Origin: Demequina zhanjiangensis
GTDB taxonomy: Bacteria; Actinomycetota; Actinomycetes; Actinomycetales; Demequinaceae
NCBI RefSeq assembly: GCF_030418315.1
Contig: NZ_JAUHPV010000003.1
Coordinates: 248,001-312,000, forward strand
Length of the DNA stretch: 64,000 nt
Reading direction: 5' to 3'
Position numbers and translations under genes: made by a program. Below the pieces are notes generated by a model that had not been told where the DNA came from, did not search any database, and saw only the letters and a list, made by a program, of their open reading frames with translations. This document shows positions 35,622-44,480 of this stretch, piece by piece; position 1 is the stretch's first letter; every line of letters begins with the position of its first letter.

Positions 35622-36827
35622 TCAGTCCTTCGCGGGCGCCGCGGCCGGAAGCGCGAGCATCCGGTCCAGCGCCACCTTGGCCTCTGCCTGGGTCTGCGGG
35701 TCCACGACGATGGTGTTGGGCACCTCGCCCGCCACGAGCGACTCGAGCGCCCACACCAGGTGCGGCACGTCGATCCGGTTCATGGTGGAGCAGAAGCAGA
35801 CGGTGTCCTCGAGGAAGTGGATCTCCTTGTCCGGGTGTGCGTTGGCGAGCCGACGCACCAGGTTGAGCTCCGTGCCGATCGCCCACTTCGTGCCGGGCTC
35901 GGCAGCCTCGATGGCCTTGATGATGTACTCGGTCGAGCCGACCATGTCGGCCGCGGCCACGACCTCGTGCGCGCACTCGGGGTGCACGATCACGGTGAGG
36001 TCCGGCACCTCGGCGCGCAGCTTGTCGATGTTCTCCTTGCGGAAGCGGGCGTGCACCGAGCAGTGGCCCTTCCACAGGATCATCCGCGCGGCGGCGAGCG
36101 CCTCAGGGGTGTTGCCGCCCAGCGGCTTGCGAGGATCCCAGACGACGCAGTCGTCCAGGTCCATCGCGAGCTTCAGCACCGCGGTGTTGCGGCCCAGGTG
36201 CTGGTCGGGGAAGAAGAAGACCTTGCCGTCGCCCTCGACTCCGCCCACCTGGTCGAACGCCCAGCGCAGCGCGACCTCAGCGTTCGACGATGTGCAAACC
36301 GCACCGTTGTTGCGGCCACAGAACGCCTTCAGCGCGGCGGTCGAGTTCATGTAGGTGATCGGGATGGTGCGCTCGGTCACGCCCACCTCGGCGAGTTGCG
36401 CCCACGCGTCCTCGACCTGGTTGATGTCCGCCATGTCGGCCATCGAGCAGCCCGCAGCCATGTCCGGCAGCACGACCTGCTGGTCGTCCGAGGTGAGGAT
36501 GTCCGCCGACTCGGCCATGAAGTGCACACCGCAGAACACGATGAACTCGGCCTCGGGCCGGTTCTGCGCGTCGCGGGCAAGCTTGAACGAGTCGCCCGTC
36601 ACGTCTGCGAACTGGATGACCTCGTCACGTTGGTAGTGGTGGCCCAGGATGAACACCCGGTCGCCCAGGGCCTCCTTCGCCTTCAGCGCACGCTCCACCA
36701 GGTCGGGATCCGACGGGGAGGGCAGGGCTCCGGGGCAGTCGACGCCTCGCTCCGACAGCAGGTCACGACGCTGACCCAGCAGGAGGAGAGCGGGCGACTC
36801 GGCAGGTTCCGTGAAGGTCGCGCTCAT
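35622..36827 (-). CDS. nadA: quinolinate synthase
   Basis: Iron-sulfur enzyme condensing iminoaspartate with dihydroxyacetone phosphate in NAD synthesis. The 401-residue product has G-H-H-Y-Q-R-D-E-V near 60 and cysteines in A-A-G-C-S-M-A-D, K-G-H-C-S-V-H and E-D-T-V-C-F-C that supply the cluster. The ATG at 36827 has GACAAT six bases upstream and no ribosome site. nadB and nadC, often adjacent, are not in the window. The gene probably runs into the DUF3043 gene. Confidence 0.94.
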   Translation of the reverse strand: MSATFTEPAESPALLLLGQRRDLLSERGVDCPGALPSPSDPDLVERALKAKEALGDRVFILGHHYQRDEVIQFADVTGDSFKLARDAQNRPEAEFIVFCGVHFMAESADILTSDDQQVVLPDMAAGCSMADMADINQVEDAWAQLAEVGVTERTIPITYMNSTAALKAFCGRNNGAVCTSSNAEVALRWAFDQVGGVEGDGKVFFFPDQHLGRNTAVLKLAMDLDDCVVWDPRKPLGGNTPEALAAARMILWKGHCSVHARFRKENIDKLRAEVPDLTVIVHPECAHEVVAAADMVGSTEYIIKAIEAAEPGTKWAIGTELNLVRRLANAHPDKEIHFLEDTVCFCSTMNRIDVPHLVWALESLVAGEVPNTIVVDPQTQAEAKVALDRMLALPAAAPAKD

Positions 36828-36905
36828 TCGAGCATTGTCTCACGGGCCGCACGCACGGAATCCCGCCGTTCGGGTGTGCCGCCGGCACCGGGCACACTTG
36901 TCTCC

Positions 36906-37883
36906 ATGCGAGTGGCGATGCTGGTGGAGGGATGGCCGGGTGTGTCCGGCGCGATCGACGCGGCCGACAGGGCGGCGCTGACGTGGAGCACCTCGACACC
37001 CGGCGTGCACGTCACCGCCATCGCCGTGGGTGATGGCGGTCCGCGCAGCGCCGACGCCGCGGACGGAACCGCCTATTCGGTGCCAGGCGTCGACGCCATC
37101 CGGACATCCGAGGGGCTGCTCCTCGCGCCCGCCGACGGCGCGCTTCGCTGGGATCCGATCGCGCTCGGCGCAGCCCTGCGCGCGATCGCCGCGGATGCCG
37201 ATGCCGCGCGCACGGTGATCGTCCCGGTCGGCGACGTTCCGCCAGCTGGCGACGCAGCCGACGTGTGGGGCGCCTCGCTGCAGGACTCGCGGGAAACGCT
37301 CGCGGACCTCGACCTCGTGGCTCTCGTGAGCTCCGACCGACCCCTGCTGGGCTTCCACGGGATGAGCGCCGCCGTGCGCGAAGGGCGCGAGGCCGACGCA
37401 GCGTTGGCCGTCGCCGCGCAGGAGCAGGAGGAGCGGTGGCGCCAGCGCGCACAGGAGGCGGACGAGATCGCGTCGACGGGCACCGTGCTGCTCGGCCCGC
37501 GTCGTCTGTCCGACCAGCCGCGCACGGGTGCGGCCGGAGGAATGGCGTACAGCCTCGCGGCGCTCGGCGCTCGCCTTGAGGCAGGGTCGCACTCGCTCGC
37601 GCGGTGGTCCGGGCTTGGCAAGGCCGTTGAGCACGCCGACGTCGTGGTCGCTGTGGTCGACACGCTGTCGCACGCGGCTCTCGATCACGGCGCTGCCGCG
37701 CCAGCAGGAGGACTCGCGGCGGCCAGGGGAGTGCCGGCGGTCGTCGTCACCTCCGACTCCCACGTGGGCAAGCGCGACCTGATGGCCGCAGGAATCCACG
37801 GCTCGCACGTCGGCGCTCCTGGTCCAGATGGCCTGGCAGATGCCATCGCTCGTGCCGCACGCACCTGGACGCCCGTGCGCTGA
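36906..37883 (+). CDS. glycerate kinase-like protein with degenerate motifs
   Basis: A 325-residue protein related to type 1 glycerate kinases: A-A-G-G-M-A-Y-S-L-A-A-L-G-A-R-L near residue 209-224, V-T-S-D-S near the end, and overall length. The family's opening D-S-F-K-G-S is replaced by E-G-W-P-G-V-S-G, and D-G-G-E-G-T by D-G-G-P-R-S-A-D. Activity is therefore doubtful. It occupies the position of Rv2205c next to an ErpA-like gene. No ribosome site is seen, and CACACT seven bases upstream suggests a leaderless start. Confidence 0.65.
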   Translation: MRVAMLVEGWPGVSGAIDAADRAALTWSTSTPGVHVTAIAVGDGGPRSADAADGTAYSVPGVDAIRTSEGLLLAPADGALRWDPIALGAALRAIAADADAARTVIVPVGDVPPAGDAADVWGASLQDSRETLADLDLVALVSSDRPLLGFHGMSAAVREGREADAALAVAAQEQEERWRQRAQEADEIASTGTVLLGPRRLSDQPRTGAAGGMAYSLAALGARLEAGSHSLARWSGLGKAVEHADVVVAVVDTLSHAALDHGAAAPAGGLAAARGVPAVVVTSDSHVGKRDLMAAGIHGSHVGAPGPDGLADAIARAARTWTPVR

Positions 37884-38077
37884 CACCGGATGTCAGAAAA
37901 ATCACACGAAAACCGGGCACAACGGACATCTTCGAGGCGTTCATACGTCAGGGCCCGGCGGCAGGACCCCTCAGCTGCCGTCGGGTCCGCCCCCTTTCCG
38001 CGCCGTTCAGGCGGGGGTCTTCGGGAATGCCCGCACACGTCGTACTCTTGTAGAGGTATCAACGAAAGGAAGTGGCC

Positions 38078-38431
38078 ATGACCGACACCGCCACCGAGAC
38101 CCAGGCCCACGGAGTCGTCATCACCGACGCCGCCGCCGCCAAGGTCAAGAGCCTGCTCGAGCAGGAAGGCCGCGACGACCTGCGCCTGCGTCTGGCCGTG
38201 CAGCCGGGCGGATGCTCCGGCCTCATCTACCAGCTCTACTTCGACGAGCGCACGCTCGACGGCGACGCCATCCGTGACTTCGCCGGCGTCGGCGTCGTCG
38301 TGGACAAGATGTCCGTGCCGTACCTCGACGGTGCGACCATCGACTTCGCGGACACGATCGAGAAGCAGGGCTTCACGATCGACAACCCGAACGCCTCGAG
38401 CTCCTGCGCCTGCGGAGACTCGTTCAGCTGA
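38078..38431 (+). CDS. erpA: A-type iron-sulfur carrier (HesB/IscA/ErpA family)
   Basis: A 117-residue A-type carrier delivering [Fe-S] clusters to apoproteins. The three conserved cysteines are Cys46 (G-G-C-S-G), Cys110 and Cys112 (S-S-C-A-C-G-D-S-F). ATG 38078 follows AAAGGA; an in-frame GTG at 38072 is too close to it. Clients in the window could include LipA, NadA and QcrA. The 194-base upstream gap has an AT-richer patch but no clear operator. Confidence 0.9.
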   Translation: MTDTATETQAHGVVITDAAAAKVKSLLEQEGRDDLRLRLAVQPGGCSGLIYQLYFDERTLDGDAIRDFAGVGVVVDKMSVPYLDGATIDFADTIEKQGFTIDNPNASSSCACGDSFS

Positions 38432-38451
38432 TCGGCGCCACGCGCCACAGA

Positions 38452-38492
38452 GAAGAAGGACGGTGAGGGCTTCGGCCCCACCGTCCTTCTTC
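38452..38492. terminator. bidirectional terminator with UUCG tetraloop
   Basis: A 14-bp stem (38452-38465 with 38479-38492) continues through GGGC-TTCG-GCCC after one bulged A. The c(UUCG)g loop is exceptionally stable. It lies between erpA and the convergent desulfurase-like gene and is followed by GTTTCC. Confidence 0.85.
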
Positions 38493-38597
38493 GTTTCCGA
38501 GCAGGGTAATCACTGACCGGCGTCGTCCCTGCCCAGCAACGCAGCAGCCCAGTAACACTGCAGCCCAGCGGTCTGCGTGCGGGCAGACGCGAGAAGG

Positions 38598-39761
38598 TCA
38601 GGACTCGACGCGGCCCCAGACCGGCTGCTGGTCGGACGTCGGCATCCCTGCGTCGGACCTGACGTCCGCGATGGCGCGCGGCAGGAGTGCGAGGAAGCGG
38701 CCGATCGTCGGCTCGTCGATCCCCGGGTGCAGCCCCAGGCGGATGTTGCCGGTCGAGGGGGAGCCGATGGCGCCCAGCACGCGGCTGGGCTCGAAGCCGT
38801 CGTGCTCGCACGCCGAGCCCGACCCGACCGCGATGCCGTCCTTGTCCAGGCGCGAGAGGATCGCCTCGCCGTCGGCGCCCTCGCACACGAGAGTGACGAG
38901 GTGCGGCGCACGCTCCACGGGATCGCCGACGACGCGGACCCCCTCCATGCGCGCGGCCTCGCCGCGGATGCGGTCCACGAGCGAGCGCAGGTGCGCCTCA
39001 TCCTTCTCACGGTTCTCCATGCGCTCCTGGAGCGCCACCGCCGCCGCAAGGATGAGCGGCACGGCAGCGCCGCCCGCCTCGAAACCGGAGCGCTCGGGCC
39101 ACGCTGGCAGCCAACGGGTGCGCGAGCGCACCGCCACCACGCCGACGCCGGAGGGGCCGCCCCAGTCGGCGGGACTCGCCACGAGCGCATCCCACGCCAC
39201 AGGCGACTCCATGTGTCCGATCGACGCCGTCGCGTCGACCACGAGGGGCACCTGGTGCGAGGCGGCCACCTCGTGGATGGCGTCGAGCCGTTGCGCGGTG
39301 CCGAGCTCGTGGTTGACGTGCTGCACGGCGGCGAGGGTCACGTCGGGGTAGTCGAGCGCCTGAGCGAAGGCCTCCAGGTCGAGGTGGCCCTCCGCATCGA
39401 CCTGGACCGTCTCCACGCGGCCGCTCGAGTAGTAGTGAGCGGCGTGCAGCGTGGCATCACGCTCGATCGCTGACGCCACGACACGCTCACGCCCACGTCG
39501 GGCCGTATGCACGGCTCCCACGACACGCTCGAGGGCGATCAGCGGGCTGGGGGAGAAGGCCACCTCGTGCGCAGGGCATCCGAGCACCTCGGCGATCGCC
39601 TCCCGTGAGCCCTCGACGAGCGCCTGGGCGCGTCGGGACTCGGCGTGGAGGCGGCGAGAGTCGGCCCATCCGTCGGCAAAACCTGCGCGAACGGCCTCGA
39701 GAGCCCTCGGAGTCATCGGTGCGCTGCCGCCTGCGTCAAGAAACGTGCGGGTGAGGGCCAT
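38598..39761 (-). CDS. class V aminotransferase-fold protein, cysteine desulfurase-like, lacking the PLP lysine
   Basis: A 387-residue NifS/IscS-like protein. It keeps H-V-N-H-E-L-G-T (148-155), the PLP aspartate in V-D-A-T-A-S-I-G and the persulfide cysteine loop G-S-G-S-A-C-E-H (Cys318). Where desulfurases have S-x-H-K-x-x-G-P, it reads S-P-A-D-W-G-G-P, with Asp199 replacing the Schiff-base lysine. Normal PLP catalysis is therefore unlikely unless another lysine serves. ATG 39761 is predicted leaderless, and its promoter abuts that of ctaC. The ErpA-like gene next door suggests an iron-sulfur context. Confidence 0.8.
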   Translation of the reverse strand: MALTRTFLDAGGSAPMTPRALEAVRAGFADGWADSRRLHAESRRAQALVEGSREAIAEVLGCPAHEVAFSPSPLIALERVVGAVHTARRGRERVVASAIERDATLHAAHYYSSGRVETVQVDAEGHLDLEAFAQALDYPDVTLAAVQHVNHELGTAQRLDAIHEVAASHQVPLVVDATASIGHMESPVAWDALVASPADWGGPSGVGVVAVRSRTRWLPAWPERSGFEAGGAAVPLILAAAVALQERMENREKDEAHLRSLVDRIRGEAARMEGVRVVGDPVERAPHLVTLVCEGADGEAILSRLDKDGIAVGSGSACEHDGFEPSRVLGAIGSPSTGNIRLGLHPGIDEPTIGRFLALLPRAIADVRSDAGMPTSDQQPVWGRVES

Positions 39762-39767
39762 GACAGA

Positions 39768-39787
39768 ACGGTACCGCGCGCTATGCT
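39768..39787. promoter_or_regulatory. back-to-back leaderless promoters of the desulfurase-like gene and ctaC
   Basis: Minus-strand TACCGT (39773-39768) and plus-strand TATGCT (39782-39787) are eight bases apart, each six bases from its start codon. This is the same 32-bp layout as pepA/pyrD. Confidence 0.6.
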
Positions 39788-39793
39788 GTGGAC

Positions 39794-40660
39794 GTGTCCC
39801 CGAATACCACTCCCCGTATGCTCAGGCGCACCCTGACTGCGGTCGCTCTCGCCGGCGCGGCAACGCTGCTCGCCGGCTGCTCGACCGGCATCGAGAATGG
39901 CGCGCTTCCATCCACCCCTGAGATCACGAACCACACCGGCACGATCATCGAGCTGTGGAACGGCTCCTGGATCGCCGCGCTGGCAGTCGGCGTCGTCACC
40001 TGGGGTCTGATCCTGTGGGCCGTCGCCGTCTACCGCAAGCGCAAGGACGACGACAAGCTGCCCAAGCAGACCCGTGCGAACGTGCCGCTCGAGCTCATGT
40101 ACACGATCGTCCCGATCGTCATGATCGGCGTGCTGTTCACATGGACCGTCCGCGGTGTGTGGGAGATCAAGGACACGTCGGCCGAGCCCGACGTGGAGAT
40201 CCAGGTCATCGGCAAGCAGTGGGCGTGGGACTTCAACTACCTGACCGACGACGTGCACAGCATCGGCGTCCAGGCGCAGCTCACCGGTGAGGAGGGCGTC
40301 GAGGAGACGCTCCCGACCCTGTACCTGCCGGTGGGTGAGGTGGTCGAGTTCCACCTCGACTCGCGCGACGTCATCCACTCCTTCTGGATCCCCGCGTTCC
40401 TCTACAAGGAGGACACGATCCCCGGAAAGACCAACGTCTTCCAGGTGATCCCCCAGCAGGAGGGCACCTACCAGGGCAAGTGCGCCGAGCTCTGCGGCGA
40501 GTACCACGCGTCCATGCTGTTCAACGTCGAGGTCGTCGACCGCGCCGAGTACGACGCCTACATCGAGTCCCTGCGCGCAGCGGGTCAGACCGGGGCGATC
40601 GGCCTCGAGTACTCGCGCGACCAGGCAGTCCGCATCGGCATCGAGGAGGGCGAGGAGTAA
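39794..40660 (+). CDS. ctaC: cytochrome c oxidase subunit II
   Basis: The CuA subunit of aa3 oxidase, 288 residues. It has a lipoprotein-like signal with L-L-A-G-C (Cys29), two helices (about 50-80 and 95-118), and the CuA ligands: His in D-V-I-H-S-F-W and the [12 protein letters not shown] loop. GTG 39794 is preceded by TATGCT and six bases, so a leaderless start is chosen over the in-frame GTG at 39788. ctaD follows directly (TAATG). Confidence 0.95.
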   Translation: MSPNTTPRMLRRTLTAVALAGAATLLAGCSTGIENGALPSTPEITNHTGTIIELWNGSWIAALAVGVVTWGLILWAVAVYRKRKDDDKLPKQTRANVPLELMYTIVPIVMIGVLFTWTVRGVWEIKDTSAEPDVEIQVIGKQWAWDFNYLTDDVHSIGVQAQLTGEEGVEETLPTLYLPVGEVVEFHLDSRDVIHSFWIPAFLYKEDTIPGKTNVFQVIPQQEGTYQGKCAELCGEYHASMLFNVEVVDRAEYDAYIESLRAAGQTGAIGLEYSRDQAVRIGIEEGEE

Positions 40661-42378
40661 TGGCCACCGTCCAGTACGAGGAGCCAGGCGCCCTCGAGAC
40701 CGCCCCCGCGATCCCCGCGGCGCCGAGCCGCTCCGGCTCGCAGGTCATCAAGTGGATCACGTCCACCGACCACAAGACGATCGGGTACATGTACCTGGTC
40801 ACGTCGTTCTTCTTCTTCGTGATCGGCGGCCTGCTGGCGCTGCTCATCCGTGCCGAGCTGTTCGCCCCTGGCATCCAGGTGGTGCAGACCGCGGAGCAGT
40901 ACAACCAGCTGTTCACCATGCACGGCACGATCATGCTGCTGCTGTTCGCGACCCCGCTGTTCGCGGGCTTCGCGAACGTCATCACGCCGCTGCAGATCGG
41001 CGCCCCTGACGTCGCGTTCCCGCGACTGAACATGTTCGCCTACTGGCTGTACCTGTTCGGTGGCCTGATCGCCGTCGCCGGCTTCTTCACGCCGCAGGGC
41101 GCGGCGTCGTTCGGATGGTTCGCGTACGCGCCGCTGTCCAACGCCGTGTACTCGCCCGGCGTCGGCGGTGACCTGTGGGTCTTCGGCCTCGCGCTCGGTG
41201 GTTTCGGAACCATCCTCGGTGCCGTCAACTTCATCACGACCATCGTCACCATGCGTGCCCCCGGCATGACGATGTTCCGCATGCCGATCTTCACCTGGAA
41301 CACCCTGGTGACGTCCATGCTGGTCATCATCGCGTTCCCGCCGCTCGCGTCCGCGCTGTTCGCGCTCGGCGCCGACCGCGTGCTCGGTGCCCAGGTGTTC
41401 AACCCCGACAACGGTGGAGCCATCCTGTGGCAGCACCTGTTCTGGTTCTTCGGGCACCCCGAGGTCTACATCATCGCGCTGCCGTTCTTCGGCATCGTCT
41501 CCGAGATCTTCCCGGTGTTCAGCCGGAAGCCGCTGTTCGGCTACCACGGGCTCGTGTACGCGACCATCGCGATCGCCGCGCTGTCGGTGTCCGTCTGGGC
41601 GCACCACATGTACGTGACCGGCGCGGTCCTGCTGCCGTTCTTCTCGTTCATGACGATGCTCATCGCGGTGCCGACAGGTGTGAAGTTCTACAACTGGATC
41701 GGCACGATGTGGCGAGGCAAGATCGTCATGGCCACACCCATGCTCTGGTCCGTCGGCTTCCTCGTCACGTTCCTCTTCGGTGGCCTGACCGGCATCATCC
41801 TGTCGTCGCCGACGCTCGACTTCCACGTGTCCGACTCCTACTTCGTGGTGGCGCACTTCCACTACGTGGTCTTCGGCACCGTCGTCTTCGCGATGTTCGC
41901 GGGCTTCTACTTCTGGTGGCCCAAGTTCACCGGCAAGATGCTCCACGAGGGCTGGGGCAAGGTCCACTTCTGGACGCTGTTCTTCGGCTTCCACATGACG
42001 TTCCTCGTCCAGCACTGGCTGGGCGCGGAGGGCATGGCCCGACGCTACGTCGACTACCTGCCTGAGGACGGCTTCACCTGGATGAACCAGCTGTCGACCG
42101 CGGGTGCATTCCTCACCGCGATCTCGACCCTGCCGTTCTTCTGGAACATCTACATCACGCACAAGCGTGCGCCCAAGGTGAAGGTCGACGACCCGTGGGG
42201 CTTCGGCCGCTCGCTCGAGTGGGCCACCTCGTGCCCGCCGCCTCGCCACAACTTCGTGTCGATCCCGCGCATCCGCTCCGAGAGCCCTGCGTTCGACCGC
42301 CACCACCCTGAGGCGGCCGCGATCGACCACGCCGACGCAGTCAACCAGCCGCACACCGACCACGCGCCGGTCCGGTAG
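40660..42378 (+). CDS. ctaD: cytochrome c oxidase subunit I
   Basis: The heme-copper catalytic subunit, 572 residues with twelve helices. It has the heme a ligand in T-M-H-G-T, the CuB Tyr-His pair in G-H-P-E-V-Y, the A-H-H-M-Y histidines and the V-A-H-F-H-Y-V heme a3/a region. The ATG overlaps the ctaC stop by one base, with GAGGAG upstream. It partners with ctaC, ctaF and the convergent ctaE in the bc1-aa3 supercomplex. Confidence 0.97.
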   Translation: MATVQYEEPGALETAPAIPAAPSRSGSQVIKWITSTDHKTIGYMYLVTSFFFFVIGGLLALLIRAELFAPGIQVVQTAEQYNQLFTMHGTIMLLLFATPLFAGFANVITPLQIGAPDVAFPRLNMFAYWLYLFGGLIAVAGFFTPQGAASFGWFAYAPLSNAVYSPGVGGDLWVFGLALGGFGTILGAVNFITTIVTMRAPGMTMFRMPIFTWNTLVTSMLVIIAFPPLASALFALGADRVLGAQVFNPDNGGAILWQHLFWFFGHPEVYIIALPFFGIVSEIFPVFSRKPLFGYHGLVYATIAIAALSVSVWAHHMYVTGAVLLPFFSFMTMLIAVPTGVKFYNWIGTMWRGKIVMATPMLWSVGFLVTFLFGGLTGIILSSPTLDFHVSDSYFVVAHFHYVVFGTVVFAMFAGFYFWWPKFTGKMLHEGWGKVHFWTLFFGFHMTFLVQHWLGAEGMARRYVDYLPEDGFTWMNQLSTAGAFLTAISTLPFFWNIYITHKRAPKVKVDDPWGFGRSLEWATSCPPPRHNFVSIPRIRSESPAFDRHHPEAAAIDHADAVNQPHTDHAPVR

Positions 42379-42387
42379 GAGGTACCC

Positions 42388-42789
42388 ATGAAGATCGAAT
42401 CCAACATCTTCCTGCTCCCCGGAGCCTTCTTCCTGCTGGTCGCGTTCATCTACGGATGGCTCACCGACTTCTCGGAGATGGTCGGGTTTCCCGCGATCCT
42501 TCTGACCGCTGGCCTGGCGCTGATGGTCGGCATCTACTTCAAGATGCTCGAGCGTCGTCACGGCGCTCGCCCTGAGGACCGGCATGACGCCGAGATCGAG
42601 GAGCTGTCGGGCGACCAGGGCTTCTACGCGCCGTGGAGCTGGTGGCCTCTCGTGCTCGCGGCCGGCGCGGCGCTGTCATTCGTGTCGCTTGCCGTCGGCT
42701 GGTGGCTGATGGTTCCCGCCGCGATCGTCGGTCTCGTCGGTCTCGTCGGCTGGGTCATGGAGTTCTCCACGGGACGTTTCGCGCACTGA
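42388..42789 (+). CDS. ctaF: cytochrome c oxidase subunit IV (actinobacterial)
   Basis: A 133-residue actinobacterial oxidase subunit with four helices in two hairpins (about 9-27, 31-52, 81-102, 104-125) and the family opening M-K-I-E-S-N-I-F. ATG 42388 follows TAGGAGG, nine bases after ctaD. It is the last gene of the ctaCDF operon and is followed by a perfect terminator. Confidence 0.93.
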   Translation: MKIESNIFLLPGAFFLLVAFIYGWLTDFSEMVGFPAILLTAGLALMVGIYFKMLERRHGARPEDRHDAEIEELSGDQGFYAPWSWWPLVLAAGAALSFVSLAVGWWLMVPAAIVGLVGLVGWVMEFSTGRFAH

Positions 42790-42800
42790 TCTCCGGTAGT

Positions 42801-42836
42801 AGAAGGGCCCGGCTCCGTACGGAGCCGGGCCCTTCT
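42801..42836 (+). terminator. perfect palindromic terminator of ctaCDF
   Basis: A 36-base perfect palindrome (18-bp arms meeting at GT|AC) 11 bases after the ctaF stop, followed by TCATC. It is immediately followed by the left 41-bp-period repeat array. Confidence 0.9.
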
Positions 42837-42860
42837 TCATCTCTTCAGGTGCTGTGCGTT

Positions 42861-42951
42861 CGGGTCACTCACCGCCGCTTTCAGCGGCGTGTCGCTCCCA
42901 CGGGGTCACTGACCGCCGCGGCGGCCCGTCGCGCCACTCACGAAGGTCTCA
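42861..42951 (-). repeat. left array: inverted 41-bp-period repeats
   Basis: Two copies of CGGGTCACT(C/G)ACCGCCGC-like sequence, with the GGTCACT core at 42863 and 42904, exactly 41 bp apart. A decayed third, GGTCTCA, is at 42945, again 41 bp on. Read on the minus strand they match the core of the right array at 43535-43698, so the two arrays are inverted with respect to each other around an orphan gene. Confidence 0.7.
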
Positions 42952-43386
42952 GACTCCCCGTGTGCTCGGCGTGGCGTCTGCGCATCGCGGGCAGTCTGTC
43001 GGGACCGGACGCTCCTCCATGACGCACAGCGATGTATCGACTGCGAGCCACTCTTCGCTGGTCATGCGGAGGGACACGATTGCCGGTCGTGGTTCCGAGA
43101 GCTCGAGCTCCTTGGGACGGTCGAGCAGCCGTTGGGCCATCTCCTCGTCGAGTCGGGCGACGATCTCCCGTGCCTCGGCAGCCTCGTACTCCTCGGAGGA
43201 ATCGTGCCCGCACGACCGGTAGAGGACAGCGACCATCGGTGAGCCGAAAGAGAGGAGGAGGGTCGATGACTCCTGGAGCGTCTCCCGCCGATACAGCCGG
43301 CCCATGGCGGCCATCGATGGCTCCGTGCGGTCATGCCAGTCGGCCATGCTCTCCGGCTCGTGCAGGGGAGGGAAGTGGGTGGACAT
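42949..43386 (-). CDS. orphan hypothetical protein between inverted repeat arrays
   Basis: A 145-residue protein with no recognised family. The middle has S-T-L-L-L-S-F-G-S-P-M-V-A-V-L-Y-R-S-C-G, and an acidic helical segment follows (E-E-Y-E-A-A-E-A-R-E). The end is C-P-R-C-A-D, a possible half zinc knuckle. ATG 43386 follows AAGGAG; a hairpin (43406-43426) lies just upstream of that site in the leader. Flanking inverted repeats suggest it is a passenger of a small element. It does not look like a transposase. Confidence 0.55.
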   Translation of the reverse strand: MSTHFPPLHEPESMADWHDRTEPSMAAMGRLYRRETLQESSTLLLSFGSPMVAVLYRSCGHDSSEEYEAAEAREIVARLDEEMAQRLLDRPKELELSEPRPAIVSLRMTSEEWLAVDTSLCVMEERPVPTDCPRCADATPSTRGV

Positions 43387-43405
43387 GGGTGTCTCCTTGT
43401 CTGAC

Positions 43406-43426
43406 GCCGAGCCCGTGCGGCTCGGC
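43406..43426 (-). promoter_or_regulatory. leader hairpin upstream of the orphan gene
   Basis: GCCGAGCC (43406-43413), CGTGC loop, GGCTCGGC (43419-43426). On the orphan gene's transcript it would lie about 7 bases before the ribosome site (AAGGAG, 43398-43393). Confidence 0.4.
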
Positions 43427-43534
43427 CCAAATGGAGAGGGAGTCATGTCCCGTGTGATGAGCACACGCTACCGCGGCCCTGCCGACGGGTCCACGTCCCG
43501 ACGCGGTGTCAGCCGTACACGAGCTCGTAGACGC

Positions 43535-43698
43535 AGAAGCGACGCTGAGCGACCCGAAGCCGAACGGGGTCGGCCAGAGACGGCGCTGAGTGACCCCGTT
43601 GCGCCTCATGGCGACGGAGAGCGGCGCTGAGTGACCCGCAACATGCCGAAAGCACCCAGAAGCGACGCTGAGTGACCCGCGAGCTTTGGGAGGTTGGC
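43535..43698 (+). repeat. right array: four repeats with exact 41-bp period
   Basis: CGCTGAG cores at 43543, 43584, 43625 and 43666, each inside a conserved half of about 21 bp (consensus AGAAGCGRCGCTGAGTGACCC) followed by about 20 bp of unrelated sequence. It lies in the 473-bp gene-free interval 43387-43859. The rest of that interval holds the leader hairpin and the sodA terminator. Confidence 0.8.
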
Positions 43699-43751
43699 GA
43701 GGCTACTCGCGGCGCTGCCAGCGGGGCAGGAGCAGGCCTCAGACGCGAAAA

Positions 43752-43779
43752 GGGCGGGTCTCCCGAAGGAGACCCGCCC
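43752..43779 (-). terminator. hairpin terminator of sodA
   Basis: GGGCGGGTCTCC (43752-43763), CGAA loop, exact complement (43768-43779), about 80 bases past the sodA stop. Confidence 0.75.
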
Positions 43780-43859
43780 CGAGCCAGTGGCGGCGCCCCA
43801 GCGCGCTCATGAGGCGCAGGTGCCGCCCGGCTCTGCCACACCCGAGGGTGCAGTGACGG

Positions 43860-44480
43860 TCAGAAGACCAGCAGACCGTCCGTCGACGTGGCCTTGGTGA
43901 AGCGGGCCTGGACGTTCGCCCAGTCCACGACGTTCCACCACGCCTTGACGTAGTCCGCCTTCACGTTCTTGTACTGAAGGTAGAACGCGTGCTCCCACAT
44001 GTCGAGCATGAGAAGCGGGATGAGGCCCACGGGGACATTGCCCTGCTGGTCGTAGAGCTGCACGATGACGAGCTTCTTGCCGATGGTGTCCCAGGCGAGG
44101 ATCGACCAGCCCGAGCCCATGATCGTCATGGCGTTGTTCGTGAAGTGCGCCTGGAACTTCTCGAAGGAACCGAAGTTGTCATCGATCGCCGAGGCGAGCT
44201 CGCCGACCGGCTTGTCACCGCCGTCGGGCGACATGTTGGTCCAGAAGATCGAGTGGTTGGTGTGACCGCCCAGGTTGAAGGCGAGAGCCTTCTCGAGGCC
44301 GGCGATCGCGCCGAAGTTGTCCGTGTCGCGAGCCTCCGCCATCTTCTCGAGCGCGGTGTTGGCACCGGCGACGTAGGCGGCGTGGTGCTTGCTGTGGTGC
44401 AGCTCCATGATCTGGCCCGCGATGTGCGGGTCAAGGGCGCCGTAGTCGTAGGTGAGATCCGGCAGGCTGTACTCGGCCAT
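43860..44480 (-). CDS. sodA: superoxide dismutase (Fe/Mn)
   Basis: Cytosolic superoxide dismutase of 206 residues. Metal ligands are visible: the first His in [10 protein letters not shown], the second in N-H-S-I-F-W, and Asp/His in [14 protein letters not shown] and the L-Y-D-Q-Q-G-N region suggest Mn or cambialistic use, but this is not certain from sequence. ATG 44480 follows AAGGAGG. It sits alone between the respiratory operons, next to oxidase and bc1 genes that generate superoxide. Confidence 0.95.
   Translation of the reverse strand: MAEYSLPDLTYDYGALDPHIAGQIMELHHSKHHAAYVAGANTALEKMAEARDTDNFGAIAGLEKALAFNLGGHTNHSIFWTNMSPDGGDKPVGELASAIDDNFGSFEKFQAHFTNNAMTIMGSGWSILAWDTIGKKLVIVQLYDQQGNVPVGLIPLLMLDMWEHAFYLQYKNVKADYVKAWWNVVDWANVQARFTKATSTDGLLVF

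Noticed and set aside
43535-43698. Possible CRISPR array (about 21-bp repeat, 20-bp variable part, 41-bp period)
   Set aside because: Repeats are degenerate and short, spacers are too short, only four units are present, inverted copies occur 0.6 kb away, and there are no cas genes.
42861-43698. Classical insertion sequence
   Set aside because: No transposase-like gene or DDE motifs are present and no target-site duplication can be defined at the repeat ends.
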